From Pseudeuparius sepicola (taxonomy: Eukaryota > Arthropoda > Insecta > Coleoptera > Anthribidae): DNA of 64,000 bases. Positions 1-10,260 of this stretch are shown here, piece after piece; position 1 is the stretch's first letter, and the number at the start of each line of letters is the position of its first letter. The notes under the pieces were generated by a model. The model searched no databases, was not told the DNA's origin, and saw only the letters and a list, made by a program, of their open reading frames with translations. A program made the position numbers and the translations under genes. The stretch spans positions 116,747,373 to 116,811,372 of the forward strand of contig OY987299.1 of NCBI GenBank assembly GCA_963920635.1. The letters run 5' to 3'.

Positions 1-945
1 TGTTGTTGAATGTTCAGTAGAATTCAGTAAAATATTATTGATAGTCATTCAAAGAGGAGTTAGCATAGATAATTAGATAGATAGGTACAATATCAGACAG
101 CTATTGTTTCTGTTGTCATGACACTTTAACTTGATACATATTATTCTGTTATTACACTTTGGCGTTACTTTTTATCTTTGAGAAAGGAGGAAGATTTATT
201 CTTCGAAAGCTCAGCAACCAAAGTTGTAGAAGTTATTTTTTGAGTTATACGTTCAAAACTTCGTTCATTAACTGTTAAGCATTTATGAATTTTTCTGTAA
301 ACTTGAAATAGTTGTCTTTTAACCAGGTTCTCTGGCAAAACCCCAATTAAAAATTAAATGGATCTGTTTGCGATACAAAGAAATTTCCGACAATATCTAC
401 AGAGATACCTACTTTCGTTTGTGGTATCACATCGAAATGTCTAAAAACTGCACAAACACAAATCCACAGCGCGTGACGACCGTCTCCCGTGGATAGCGGC
501 ATTGCCAGCTTGTGCGGCTCGACGCAACTTGCAACCACGCACTCGTAAGTTTAATTTTTAATGAGTATGTCGACAGAAAAACTGTTAAATAAGCCCTAGA
601 GCTTTGTCAGAGTTTAGTTCACTTTCAACTTTGAAATTTCTTGTATGCCTGACATGAGAAGAAGGAAACTTTGAACATTATTCTCAAAAAATACCTTCCA
701 CAACTTTGTTTATGAGCTTTCCAAGAATAAAGCTTCCTCCTTTCTCAAATAAAATGTCAAGTCTAAGTGTCTAAGTGAAATGGCAGAATAATAAAGGTCC
801 CAAGTCAATCTAGCCACCTATCTGCGTTCTGTCTAATTATCTATACTAAGGTCTCTTTGAATAACTGGCAATATTTTGCTCAATTCCACTAAACATTCAG
901 CAACACAGTTGTCCGTATTTCCTAAAATAAATGCTGATTCTTTAC
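1..945. repeat. Fold-back (inverted-repeat) element, left end cut by window
   Basis: Bases 1-315 and about 605-945 are imperfect reverse complements: the motif GAGAAAGGAGGAAG near 180 reappears inverted near 740, and ATGTTCAGTAGAATTCA at the left edge reappears inverted near 890. The spacer (about 316-604) has no convincing ORF. The outer end of the right arm (CACAGTTGTCC..AATGCTGATTCTTT) also occurs inverted at about 46126-46165, next to sequence matching the left arm up to about 46540, so this is a dispersed family. Long-armed fold-back DNA transposon is the likely class. No transposase is visible and the target duplication is outside the window. Confidence 0.75.
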
Positions 946-2190
946 TTTTTAGTTACTTTTTGCCTCTCTCCTACCTCTTCTTTGATAATTGGTTGGGACC
1001 TATCCCACAAAATTCTATGATTATTATTAAAAGAGTGTTCACATATTTTTTACTTCGAAATTTGATTTTGCCTGATATAATTTTTATGTTCTTTTGAACG
1101 AACGTTAAATGGCCTACAAGTCTCCCCAACATAGAATTTTCCACATTATTTCAAGAAATTTTATAAACGCAATGTTTTGAACTACCTATGTATAAGTGGT
1201 TTTAACACATAGTGTTGTTAGTTGTAATATTGCATCTACATTTAAATTACTCTTTTCTACTAAAGCCTGATCGTTTTCTAACTTTTTGCATAAAATATTT
1301 GTCAACAGTAACTTGGGAAAATTATGTTCACCAGTTTTTTCTAAAAAAGGATTACCGTTTTTGATAAATGAATTTGTGTTTTCTACTAACGGATTAACAA
1401 TAATTTTAAGTAAATATTTTGGTAAAGAATGACATGGTAAATTTATTAAACTTGCAAACAGGGCGAATACTGAAGAGGAGTGTTAGTTTTGTGTAATTTG
1501 GGTATACCATAATATAAGTGTGGAGTTAAGAGTGCCCTTTGCCGTTGTGTCATTTTTGTGGTATTATATAGAGTGTTTAGTATAATATTCTAGTTTCTAC
1601 TGAAGTTGTGTTGGATATTTGATTATCCTCGTGTAAGTTCCTTCATTTAGTAAATCCTTTAATTTATTATCGTACACAGTTTTCTCTGAAATAACAGTTG
1701 CATTTTCCTCATGTACCTACTGGTTAAATTTTGATAATTATTCTATTTGATTTAAGTGTTATAATTTCTACTTTTTTTTCCTTTGAAATATTTAACTTTG
1801 GTATAAAATCTTTTTCTAAAACTATATTTTTGATGTGATTCTAAATTATTGACCTAGTTCGTAAGCAAATGCCAGAGCTGTTTCCTCTACGGATGCTATA
1901 CTATGTCAAGCTTATACTTAAAAATTTTGTTGTCAACAACAGAAAAATGTAACGGTTTTGCCAAAACTTGTAAGTTCTTTGTTAGAAAAATTAATTATAG
2001 TGTTGCTCGACCTCGACTAATTAGGCCATAGAAATTATGGTAAAAAATAACGAAACCTAGACAAAATTCATAACCGCATTTTTATAATGCCATCACAAAA
2101 TATTGGTAATAAATGAACGCCAGAATTGTTTTTTATATAAATAAATATACGCGTGTGGGCGTTTTTTAGAAAAATAAATTTTCTTGTTGT
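946..2190. other. AT-rich stretch with no recognisable gene
   Basis: I see no ORF with family resemblance, no strong inverted repeat and no RNA gene. Base composition is strongly AT-rich. It separates the fold-back element from the ordered repeat array that follows. Confidence 0.5.
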
Positions 2191-2194
2191 AATA

Positions 2195-3110
2195 AAACGG
2201 CATAAATATTAATTGCGAATTTTAAGCTGCATTTATTAGTAAGTAAGGTATATAAAGTTGAGATTGTTAAATTAAACAGATTACGTTTGCACAAGTATCC
2301 GAATGATGTAAAAATGACATTTTGCGTAATATTTTGTTGGGCAAAAATATTAACTGCGTTTTGATTATTTATAATTACCGTATTAAAAGTTTGTTCTGAA
2401 ATTAAACATATTGTTTCGCCGGAAATCGCATTTTAAAGAAATTTGAAGCTGTCTTTGAGAGCAAAATTATTAACTGGCTGATTTTTGTTAAACTTTGTAA
2501 GTGGACACTAAGTCTTGTTCAATTTTTTGAAATTAAACAAAAATTGGTAACGGAATTATTTTGAAATGACAAATGACAGTTGACCTACATGCGCCGTAAA
2601 TAAATGTTTAATTTCGCTATATATGATTCAATATAGTTATATTGTAAAAACTTAAACAAAAAAAAACAGTTAATATTTTTGCCTAGTCTATACCAATGAG
2701 AAGTGACAGCTGACGTACATGCGGCTCAGATAAATGTTTAATTTTGTATAAGTTACATTCTATTTGTAAAAGGGAATGATCATCTGCAATAAAAACGTAG
2801 TTAATATTTTAGCTTTTGCAGAAATAGAAAATTATCCAATTTTTATCCCTCTTTGCCGATCTAAGTTACTTCCATATTCTTAAAATGTTTAATTTCTTTA
2901 TATATGTTAGCAAGGGAAGTGTTTTTACCTAAAGAGTCTAAAAAAATCCAGTTAAGATTTTTGCTCGAAATTTCTAACGAAAAATAGGTGTTTTTTGAGG
3001 TAACTCAAGGTTCCGTTTTTTCAAAATGTTTAATTTTTGGTTTCTACCAACGTATTTACTTATAACTTTGATATGGTAAAACAAAATTGCAGTTAATATT
3101 TTTTTCCAGG
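2195..3110. repeat. Degenerate ~130-bp repeat array with an orientation switch
   Basis: In the left half the motif GCAAAAATATTAACTGCG or a variant occurs near 2200, 2341 and 2461, alternating with AAATTAAACA near 2269, 2399 and 2530. In the right half the reverse complements occur: CAGTTAATATTTTTGC near 2668, 2799, 2950 and 3090, alternating with TGTTTAATTT near 2606, 2734, 2885 and 3025. Units are about 120-150 bp. Orientation flips near 2550-2600. The pair GACAGTTGACCTACATGCG and GACAGCTGACGTACATGCG (about 2577 and 2705) shows that more than the core motif repeats. No coding content is seen. Confidence 0.65.
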
Positions 3111-3179
3111 TCAAATTCTATTTTCCCTGGCCTAAATCTTTGTAATTTGGAATCTACAAAGCGCCGCAGCGTATTTAAC

Positions 3180-3560
3180 CCGATGTGGCGAAATGATTAA
3201 ACGATTCCATTGGAAGTGTCGTCTGTGATATGTTTGCTCTAAAAACTGCCGGAATCGCAGAATATATTCACCTACCCATAAAGCCTCGCAAAAAGTCGAA
3301 AATCAAACATCGCCCTAAATCGCGGCCGGGCCCCGCAAACTGCATGATTAAGCCGAATCCCGGCGGCCGGGGAATCCCCCCTCCCCCCCCCCCCCCGGCC
3401 CCGTGATGAATGCGACGGGTCCATTAGGGGGCAGCGCGAAAAACTTACGCGTCATTAGCGGAGCGGGGGGCAAAAACCGTCCGGGCCGCATCGCCTCTTC
3501 TTCGGTTAACGATTAGCGATTGAAAAAATCAATTTGCCATCCAAACGATTCGGGCCTCCG
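3180..3560. other. GC-rich, CpG-containing island
   Basis: A marked change from AT-rich flanks to GC-rich sequence with many CpG dinucleotides and a poly-C run near 3383. The ORFs here are compositional and resemble nothing I know. A promoter, first exon or conserved regulatory element of a host gene is possible, but I see no clear TATA box or splice site. Confidence 0.4.
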
Positions 3561-4249
3561 CCCTGGGGGGTGGGTTTTTTCTGGCTGCGCCCTGAAATGT
3601 TATGTAAGGAGTCTATTGTGGGTCGTCTGTTATGCGAGGGTCCGACGGAAATTAAACAGGCCCTGTAACTCCCTGCGGAAAACACTTTTTGTTTGCAGGG
3701 AGGGCTTATTCTCAATCCGCCAACCTCTAGCTCCCTATGCAGAGTTGTCAAGCTCCTTGGATCGTGTGATGTAAGACTCTTTAAGTTTCCAATGCAATGA
3801 TTTTTTGAAAATTTAAACATCACAAGTTCCAAAACTTTTAAAGTCAAACTGTAGGATGGAGTACCAGTACAATATCTAGATATTTGATATTTCTTATCCT
3901 TTTAGTAATTACATAATGCTTTCCGAATCAATGGATACGTTGGCGCCCTGAAAATCTCGGAAAAATATTCTTCATGGAGAAGATCTTAGATGTTGTGAGG
4001 CTTTGCGTCGATTGACACAAAATAGGAAGTCCTATCTAACTAGGTTTTTTTCTGTCAAAAAGCGTTGAAAAGTTAACTGGAAACCGAAAGCTCAAATAAG
4101 ATCGGTCTTCCCGACTAAAATGAGAAATTGGGGATTTTTGGAAACATGTCATGTCTTATCTACTAGGCACGCCTATGAGTTTAAAAACTGTGAATTTCTA
4201 AAATTAGGTTAAGCCTTAGACAAGAAAAGAGAGATTTATAGATTATATA
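3561..4249. other. No recognisable gene
   Basis: Overlapping short ORFs on both strands at 3506-3847 look like chance. No repeat family shared with the rest of the window was recognised in this stretch. Confidence 0.4.
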
Positions 4250-4355
4250 GATTTTGTTACATAGTTTTGAACGGCGGCCATTTTATATGTGTCAAACAAA
4301 GCGAGTAAGTCGTGAGTCGAGGATTTGTGAATTAAAAGTAACTGTGATTAAGGGG
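4250..4355 (+). repeat. 5' region of a dispersed THAP exon (copy 1)
   Basis: About 105 bp here match 57511-57621: ATTTTGTTAC, GAACGGC(G/A)GCCATTTTATATG, CAAAGCGAGTAAG and AGTAAC(T/A)GTGATTAAGGG are shared in order. In both places the block lies upstream of a THAP-like first exon (4824-4895 and 60070-60140), so it is probably its promoter or 5' UTR, copied together with the exon. In this copy about 450 bp of other sequence separate the block from the exon; in the other copy a mariner-like element does. Confidence 0.65.
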
Positions 4356-4611
4356 ACTATTTCTTTCCACCAATCACAAACGCGCAATTTTGAATTACAA
4401 ATGGTTTCTAGATGGAAAAACTGTATGACAGCACCTGTCAGCAATTTTTTCGAGTTTACCCGCGGCAGCTGTTGTATAATAGGTAGTAACTATGTTTTGT
4501 AAGCTATGTGTGGGCAGAATAATGTGTTACTCATGAAATGGTCTTGTCAAATACCATTCGGGCAAATAATTTTTCCTGTGAAAAAATCCAAAAAAAAAAC
4601 ACAATGCTAAG

Positions 4612-4714
4612 TAATATTTTTTTTAACAAAATGCATTCGTGCAGGTGCAAAAATCCTCGTCTTCGACTTGGATTTTTGTTGCCCCCAGCACTCGTGCTTC
4701 TTGTTAAAATATTA
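4612..4714. repeat. Imperfect palindrome within the insertion in THAP copy 1
   Basis: TAATATTTTTTTTAACAAAA at the left pairs with the segment ending TTGTTAAAATATTA on the right. The inner arms (ATTCGTGC and GCACTCGTGC) also pair. It lies in the extra sequence (about 4356-4807) that separates the two parts of THAP copy 1, so it probably belongs to a small inserted mobile element. Confidence 0.5.
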
Positions 4715-4823
4715 CATAGTTAGCAACGATTTTTTTCGGAAGAATTAGATGCCCTTATGATATTTCTTACGACTATCGCGCGACAAGCTTAGGTATATCA
4801 TATACAAAAAATATACTCCTACG

Positions 4824-4895
4824 ATGGTGTATTGTTCAGCGTTTGGTTGCAAAAGCAGAAGTGAAAAGCAAAAGCCCCGGGATTTAGTTTCACAG
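4824..4895 (+). pseudogene. THAP zinc-finger first exon, broken (copy 1)
   Basis: The ATG at 4824 opens with MVYCSAFGCKSRSEK, the classic start of a THAP domain (C2CH zinc finger, sequence-specific DNA binding in P-element transposases and host regulators). CSAFGC supplies the first two zinc ligands. The exon ends CACAG followed by GTAAAT, a good splice donor. One extra C in the CCCCGGG run shifts the frame, so the expected ISFH-type residues appear only in another frame; no second exon follows. The diverged copy at 60070-60140 lacks that extra C but has lost the second cysteine. Both are probably dead fragments of a THAP transposon or duplicated host exon. Confidence 0.7.
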
Positions 4896-4919
4896 GTAAA
4901 TATTTAATAAGCTACCTTT

Positions 4920-5825
4920 GAAAGATGCTCTATTTCTAGTTAATTTTCGTTTCAGTTGTATTTACCCCTTTTGCATTGCGTTATATTTGTTCAAAGAATT
5001 TTCTACGGAGTTGTTCTGGAAATGTGTGATTAAATTCAAACAATTAAACGATTCTGTTTGAAGCATCGAGTGTTCCAAAGCAAAAACAAAAAGGCACCGG
5101 CTCTCCGCCCGTCTATATAAAATCCAATGTATTTCAGTGAAATTGATTAAATGCTTTCTTTTCTATCGGCGCTCGGCTGCTAGAAAACTGAATGAATCGC
5201 TGGAACGGAAACGGTTCAGAATGTTCGCCTGGCGCTGTGTTATTTCATTACTTTGATGCATTTACGCGAAAACTGAAAACTAGGTTTTTTGTCATTCCGG
5301 CGAGAATTCTTGCTGCGATATAATGAAATAAAATCAATTTGACCCGATGTGATAAGAAAGTGTGGGTTTAATGTGCGGACATAGAGAAATCGTGGCATAC
5401 TTGCTCGATTGCAGAATAAAAGAATTTTCTATCGTTAATGATTCGTAATTCATTAGCTAAAATTGTAAATATTTCTTATGTGGGTTATTGGAAAATGTAC
5501 GAGTGTGAAGTTGGCCCAACCATTCACAATATCAAATTTATGAATTTACAGCATGTGGAAGCAGACGTTTTTGAACATGTGCTATTTTTTGGTTTCTTTA
5601 CCAGTTGTAGAGAATGTTTAAAAACATTTTTAGATATATTTAGCGATAAGTTGGTTGTTTTGTATAATAATTTGATTTTAAGAAAATATACGACGAGTCA
5701 GATAGTCTGTTTCTACAAGTTTAGTAGGCGGCTCTGAAATAAATCACAATATTTGACGTTTCAATAAGTTTAAACAAGGCGTTAGTGACATTTCACAACA
5801 TTTTTGTGCATTCATTGTTGCTGAC
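4920..5825. other. No recognisable gene
   Basis: AT-rich sequence with a 99-codon ORF at 5438-5737 that lacks a recognised domain and reads like chance. Nothing else is supported. Confidence 0.4.
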
Positions 5826-5829
5826 AAAT

Positions 5830-7750
5830 AAACAGGTCTCGTGGTAAGGCTGTTTCTGAAGAAAAAAGGAATGTTATAATTCGCTTGCATTCAAAAGGCA
5901 AATCTGCTGCACAAATCGCAGACATCACGATATACAGTGCGAGATATTATTAAACTTTACAAAACTACTGAATCCGTTGCTCAGAAGCAGAGAAATGGAA
6001 GTCGGCCACATTATTCTGATACAAATTTAAGGACTCTGCGAGAAGGATTATCGTGCAAAATCGTCGGGCTAATTATGGAGAATTGAGATTTTTATGGAAT
6101 CAGGCAACAGATAAATGCTTTTCAAGGGCAACTTGTCACAGGGCTGCCCGAAAACTAGGGTTTAAAACATACAAGGTATAAGTTCAAACTGTTTCTGATT
6201 TTTTATCGTTTCAATTTTACGATCATTAGGCAAAGGAAAAGCCTTTATTAACAAAGAGAAGAAGAAAAATAGACTTTTGTGGGCGAAAGAGCACAGAGCT
6301 TGGTCTCAGCATCAATGGAACTCAATTATATGTAGTGATGAGGCTAGATTTGAAGTGTGTGTTTGTGATAGTCGAAGCCGAGTCATTAGAACTAAAGGAG
6401 AAGTGTATCACAATCACAGGGACTGCCTTAAGAAGAAACTTAAGTTTCCGTCCTCCGTGATCATTTGGGGATCCATGTCAGCTATAGAGGGGTCGGAAAA
6501 TTACACTTTGTAGATGGCATCATGAACGCTGACAAATACATTAACGCCCTTCAAAATAATTTGAAACTAAAAATTGAAGAACTGCGTTTGCAAAATATTG
6601 ACTGTATCTTCCAACAAGATGGCGCCTCTTGTCATACGGCTATACAAAAATGAAAGATTGGGTGCTAGAAAACAATATTTTGCTTTTAAAATGGACGGCT
6701 AGCAGTCCAGAACTTTCGCCGATTGAAACATTATGGCATATACAGGATGATTTTTTAGGACTACCACCGAGATTTTCTCGCTTATTTTGCACTCTACAAA
6801 AAAAGCGTAAGAAACAAAAATGTTGCAATTTTGGACAGCTAAGTGGTGCTGCAAAAGAAATCGGCATCCATGGCCAACTTGTTGCGCAATATTTAAAAAA
6901 CCTCAAATTTAGCAAAACTATGAATAGCCTTGGAATGTTTATTTTAAGAGACAGAGGAAAACTTTTATATTGAAAATTGATGGCACTGAGAAGCTTTATC
7001 CATCCACCTAGTCAGATAGTTTTAGCAAATTACACAGGGTCTTCGGCTCTCTTGAGACCATGAAAATTTTTGTCGATTTAAAGTTTTTTTAGTACACCGC
7101 GAAAAGTTGGGCATGGAGGCCCATTCCTCGCAAGTCGCCTGGCTGACCAAAATTGCCATATTTTGTTTTCATACGTATTTTCTGTGCGGCCTAAAATAAG
7201 CGAGAAAATCGCTTAATTAGAAATAAACAAAAAAATTTTCATAGCCTCAAGAGAGCCGAAGACCCTGTGTAATTTGCTGAAACTATCTGACTACGTGGAT
7301 GGATAAAGCTTCTCAGTGCCATCAATTTTCAATATAAAAGTTTTCCTCTGTCTCTTAAAATAAACATTCCACGGCTATTAATAGTTTTGCTCAATTTGTG
7401 TTTTTTTTTAATATTGCGCGACAAGTTGGCCATGGATGCCGATTTCTTTTGCAGAACCACTTAGCTGTCCAAAATTGCAACATTTTTGTTTCTTACGCTT
7501 TTTTCGTAGGGCGCAAAATAAGCGAGAAAATCGCGGTGGTAGACCTAAAAAAATCATCCTGTATAATGAAGAAGAAGTTGCGATCACAACCCACAAGAAC
7601 CGTTCCAGATTTGCGTGCTCGCCTCCAGGAAATTTCGAATAGTTTCACTCCAGATGATTTCCGAACATTACTTAACACTATGTCGAGACGTATCGAGGCA
7701 GTATTAAGTCGAAAAGGCGATGCAACGCAGTTGTCATTTTCTATTTAATT
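5830..7750 (+). pseudogene. Tc1-like transposase gene, broken and split by an insertion
   Basis: A DDE transposase of the Tc1/mariner superfamily. The N-terminal helix-turn-helix reads KAVSEEKRNVIIRLHSKGKS from about 5840. A GT-AG intron of 54 bp (6176-6229) fits between KTYK and AKEKPLL. The first catalytic Asp is in CSDEARF (about 6340), the second in FQQDGASCH (about 6615) and the Glu in SPIETLW (about 6720). Coding then stops at an inserted fold-back element (6741-7563) and resumes at 7565 with the C-terminal tail (LRSQPTRTVPDLRARL, MSRRIEAVLSRKGDATQ). Several frameshifts lie between the motifs, so no functional enzyme is made. I could not identify the element's own terminal repeats. Confidence 0.85.
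6741..7563. mobile_element. Fold-back element inserted in the Tc1-like transposase gene
   Basis: Arms of about 330 bp are inverted copies: TACAGGATGATTTTTTAGGA at 6741 pairs with the segment ending AAAAAATCATCCTGTA at 7563. TA flanks both ends (6739-6740 and 7564-7565), as expected for a Tc1/mariner-type target duplication. Removing the insert would bring the SPIETLW motif of the host transposase next to its C-terminal tail. Short ORFs in the arms (for example 6640-6915) are palindrome products. No transposase is encoded, so it is non-autonomous. Confidence 0.85.
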
Positions 7751-7759
7751 TTTGTCGAT

Positions 7760-8810
7760 TTTCTGTTTATTGACAATATTGTGAATTTCTTTAAAAAAAG
7801 TTCGTTGTAAGGGTAGTTATATGCCAAAAGTGAATAAACGTTTCCTATATAATTAGACAAATGTGTTGATTTTAATAAATTTTCTGTTGACACGATAAAT
7901 TTCTTCAGAGCTCGTATGTGTGACTGAGCAGATTTCGAGAGGTATATACTCCTAGTTTGGAGTGTCGTAAAGGTGAGAATTATTATTATACGTTCTGGAA
8001 GCGTTTTTTAAGACCTTTCAAACAAAAAGAATTAGGCGAATATCTCCAAACCTATAAGGATTTTAGGGATTTGTTTAGGTATAAAAGTAGACACCTTGTA
8101 CGTTACAATAGACCTTTCCCAATTTTTCAACATACGTCAATATTACAGTATGCAATGTGTCCTATATGTCATTTTCGTATTCTCGACATCTTGATCATTT
8201 TAATAGAGAAAGCTATTGATTTTGTTCCCCTAGGATCCTTTAAATAAACGAATATAATTCGTGAACATTTTAAAAAGTAAATGCCTCCTTTAATTTGTGT
8301 TATACATTAATACCCACGCGTGTTACAACTCAAAGGAAATATATGCGACTCTCTTACTGGGACGACTTGTGTTTCCAGAGGTTTATTCGTGTGGAGGAAG
8401 CTGCCTAATAATTCATAAAAGCGTTATAAATAGACGGAGCACAGGAATAACTCAGGGGAAAAGCTTTGATAGAGAAATATTTATCAACAGAAAGCTTAGT
8501 TTTGAGATAAGATAATTAATGAGGGGGAATTTGTCTTGGAAATTAGGAGGAATCTCTCGGATATGACGTTAATTTGGTGGGTCTATTATTACTCGAGGTG
8601 TCTCCGCATCGCTTAACTCGAAACGGGCCTTCATATCTCACGTCTGCTCAGCGGCATGAATGAGTTTGGGGCTAAGAATAGCATTACTTAATCAAAAATA
8701 TTCTTGCGGTATTTTCTGCTTTTTTTTAATATACGGAATAATTTTCCTTTTCTTTCATTAGTTTTTTTATTATTTATCATCAAATGGGAAAACGCCCTAA
8801 AGCAGGATCG
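7760..8810. other. No recognisable gene
   Basis: Short ORFs at 7957-8247 and 8297-8515 resemble no family. The part at about 8340-8680 is less AT-rich and free of the repeats seen elsewhere in the window, so it may be single-copy DNA. Confidence 0.35.
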
Positions 8811-9790
8811 AAACACAAGTAGCATTTAAAGTTGCATAAAAACGGTGTTGACGTTGTTGCAACCAATAATACAACTTGTCTATAGACGTATCGACCTTTT
8901 TACAGCTCCAGAATATGGACGGTTGGAAACAGGTTTTCATGACTTTTCATACAACTTTTATCTGACTTGATTGGATATGACTTCTATAAGTCCATTAGGT
9001 TGTGTAAATTCAAAGATACCTTAACGTCATAAAGAAGTAGCTCTAAAGTTGTGAAGATCTCTATTAACACCTTCATATTACCAATTAGTCGTAAATATGG
9101 AACGTAGTGTTATACCAACAATCCAATATGACTAACTACAACGGTCCGATTTAACTTGACATAATGCGAAGTCATATTGTGGTGTTTGCTTGTAATACGA
9201 AGACATTTCATTCTGTCTCGGCCGTAAGTGGTAAAAACGAAATTATACGTTGGTGATATTATGCAATAAAGCATCTCGGTTTTTGACGATTGTATACTCA
9301 ACGGAATCTATTGAGAATTTTTATTTATTGTGAAAATTTGAAATATGGCTTGAAAATTTACAACGCGCCTTTAAAATAATGGAAATGAAAGAAAAAATGT
9401 AAAACATGAAGGTGCTTTAAATTAAAATTAAAAGTGTTACAGTTGTTCAGGATCCTTCGATATATCGAAAACACATTTTCCACTCAAATTTCTATGATTT
9501 GTGCCTAGTGATGTAAAAATTTAATGTTCTTGTCTTGCTCTTTCTTGTTCTTGTCTTGTTCTTGCTGCAAGAACAAGACAAGAAGTAGTGGAGCAAGAAG
9601 CAAGACAAGACAAGAGTAGCTCCAGCAAGAAGACAATATTTTTGTCAAGAAATTTGCAAGAAACAAGATTTCTTGTTTTCTACCGATGGCAAGTAAATGA
9701 GACAAATAAACAAGGGAAACGTGATTTATTTAAATCATATTAATAAGAAACAAAGTAGGTAATTCTTTTATACAAAAAAAAAACTGAAAC

Positions 9791-9953
9791 TACAGTTTGT
9801 TCAGCGAATGTTCGGCCCTACGTCACAACTCTCGTCCTTGTCTAACTCGTGAATATACGACCGATATCCATCGACCGATATCCATCGTATATTCATGAGT
9901 AAGACAAGGACGGGAGTTGTGACGTAGGGCCGAACATTCGCTGAACAAACTAT
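9791..9953. mobile_element. Palindromic MITE inside the hAT element (copy 1)
   Basis: TACAGTTTGTTCAGCGAATG at the left end pairs with CATTCGCTGAACAAACTATA at the right. Arms run about 75 bp through ACGTCACAACTC and GTCCTTGTC with only a short centre. The ends with flanking TA suggest a Tc1/mariner-type MITE. A second copy lies at 36433-36587. Confidence 0.85.
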
Positions 9954-10045
9954 AGGTACCAAGGTAGGTACCTACTTAAATCTTAAACGTGAACATTACA
10001 TTACTGACATTACTAGTAACTAGTTATCTGTATTTCTTACACTGC

Positions 10046-10260
10046 CCCATGAATTTAGACAGAGAAGGCATGATTCAGAATTTAGCCTATTTCGGTGTTT
10101 TCTTATAACCAATGATGCCTTCGAAAAAAGTCTTTCGGCAGGAACTGACGTTGCCATAGTACTTAGAATATCCCTGGCCATTTTAGATAAAATAGGGTGG
10201 CTCGCTCGGCGCCGGCGAGCGCGCAGAAGGCGTAAAATAAAGGGAATCCCCGAAAAAGAG
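10046..10260 (-). pseudogene. hAT transposase C-terminal dimerisation fragment
   Basis: The minus strand reads SHPILSKMARDILSTMATSV, then PAERLFSKASLVIRKHRNRL and a terminal LNSW. This is the conserved C-terminus of hAT transposases (dimerisation region, SVPAERxFS motif). The N-terminal BED finger and the DDE core are absent. The upstream part of the open frame (to about 10346) lies in subterminal repeat sequence and is not conserved coding. It is a leftover from internal deletion of an autonomous hAT element. Confidence 0.85.

Noticed and set aside
3506..3847. Overlapping ORFs of 113 and 84 codons on opposite strands
   Set aside because: They arise from GC-rich composition with few stops; neither resembles a known family.
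6640..6915. Protein-like ORFs in the fold-back arms (KKRKKQKCCNFGQLSG..)
   Set aside because: The ORF appears in both arms only because they are inverted copies; no family is recognisable and the host transposase resumes beyond the insert.
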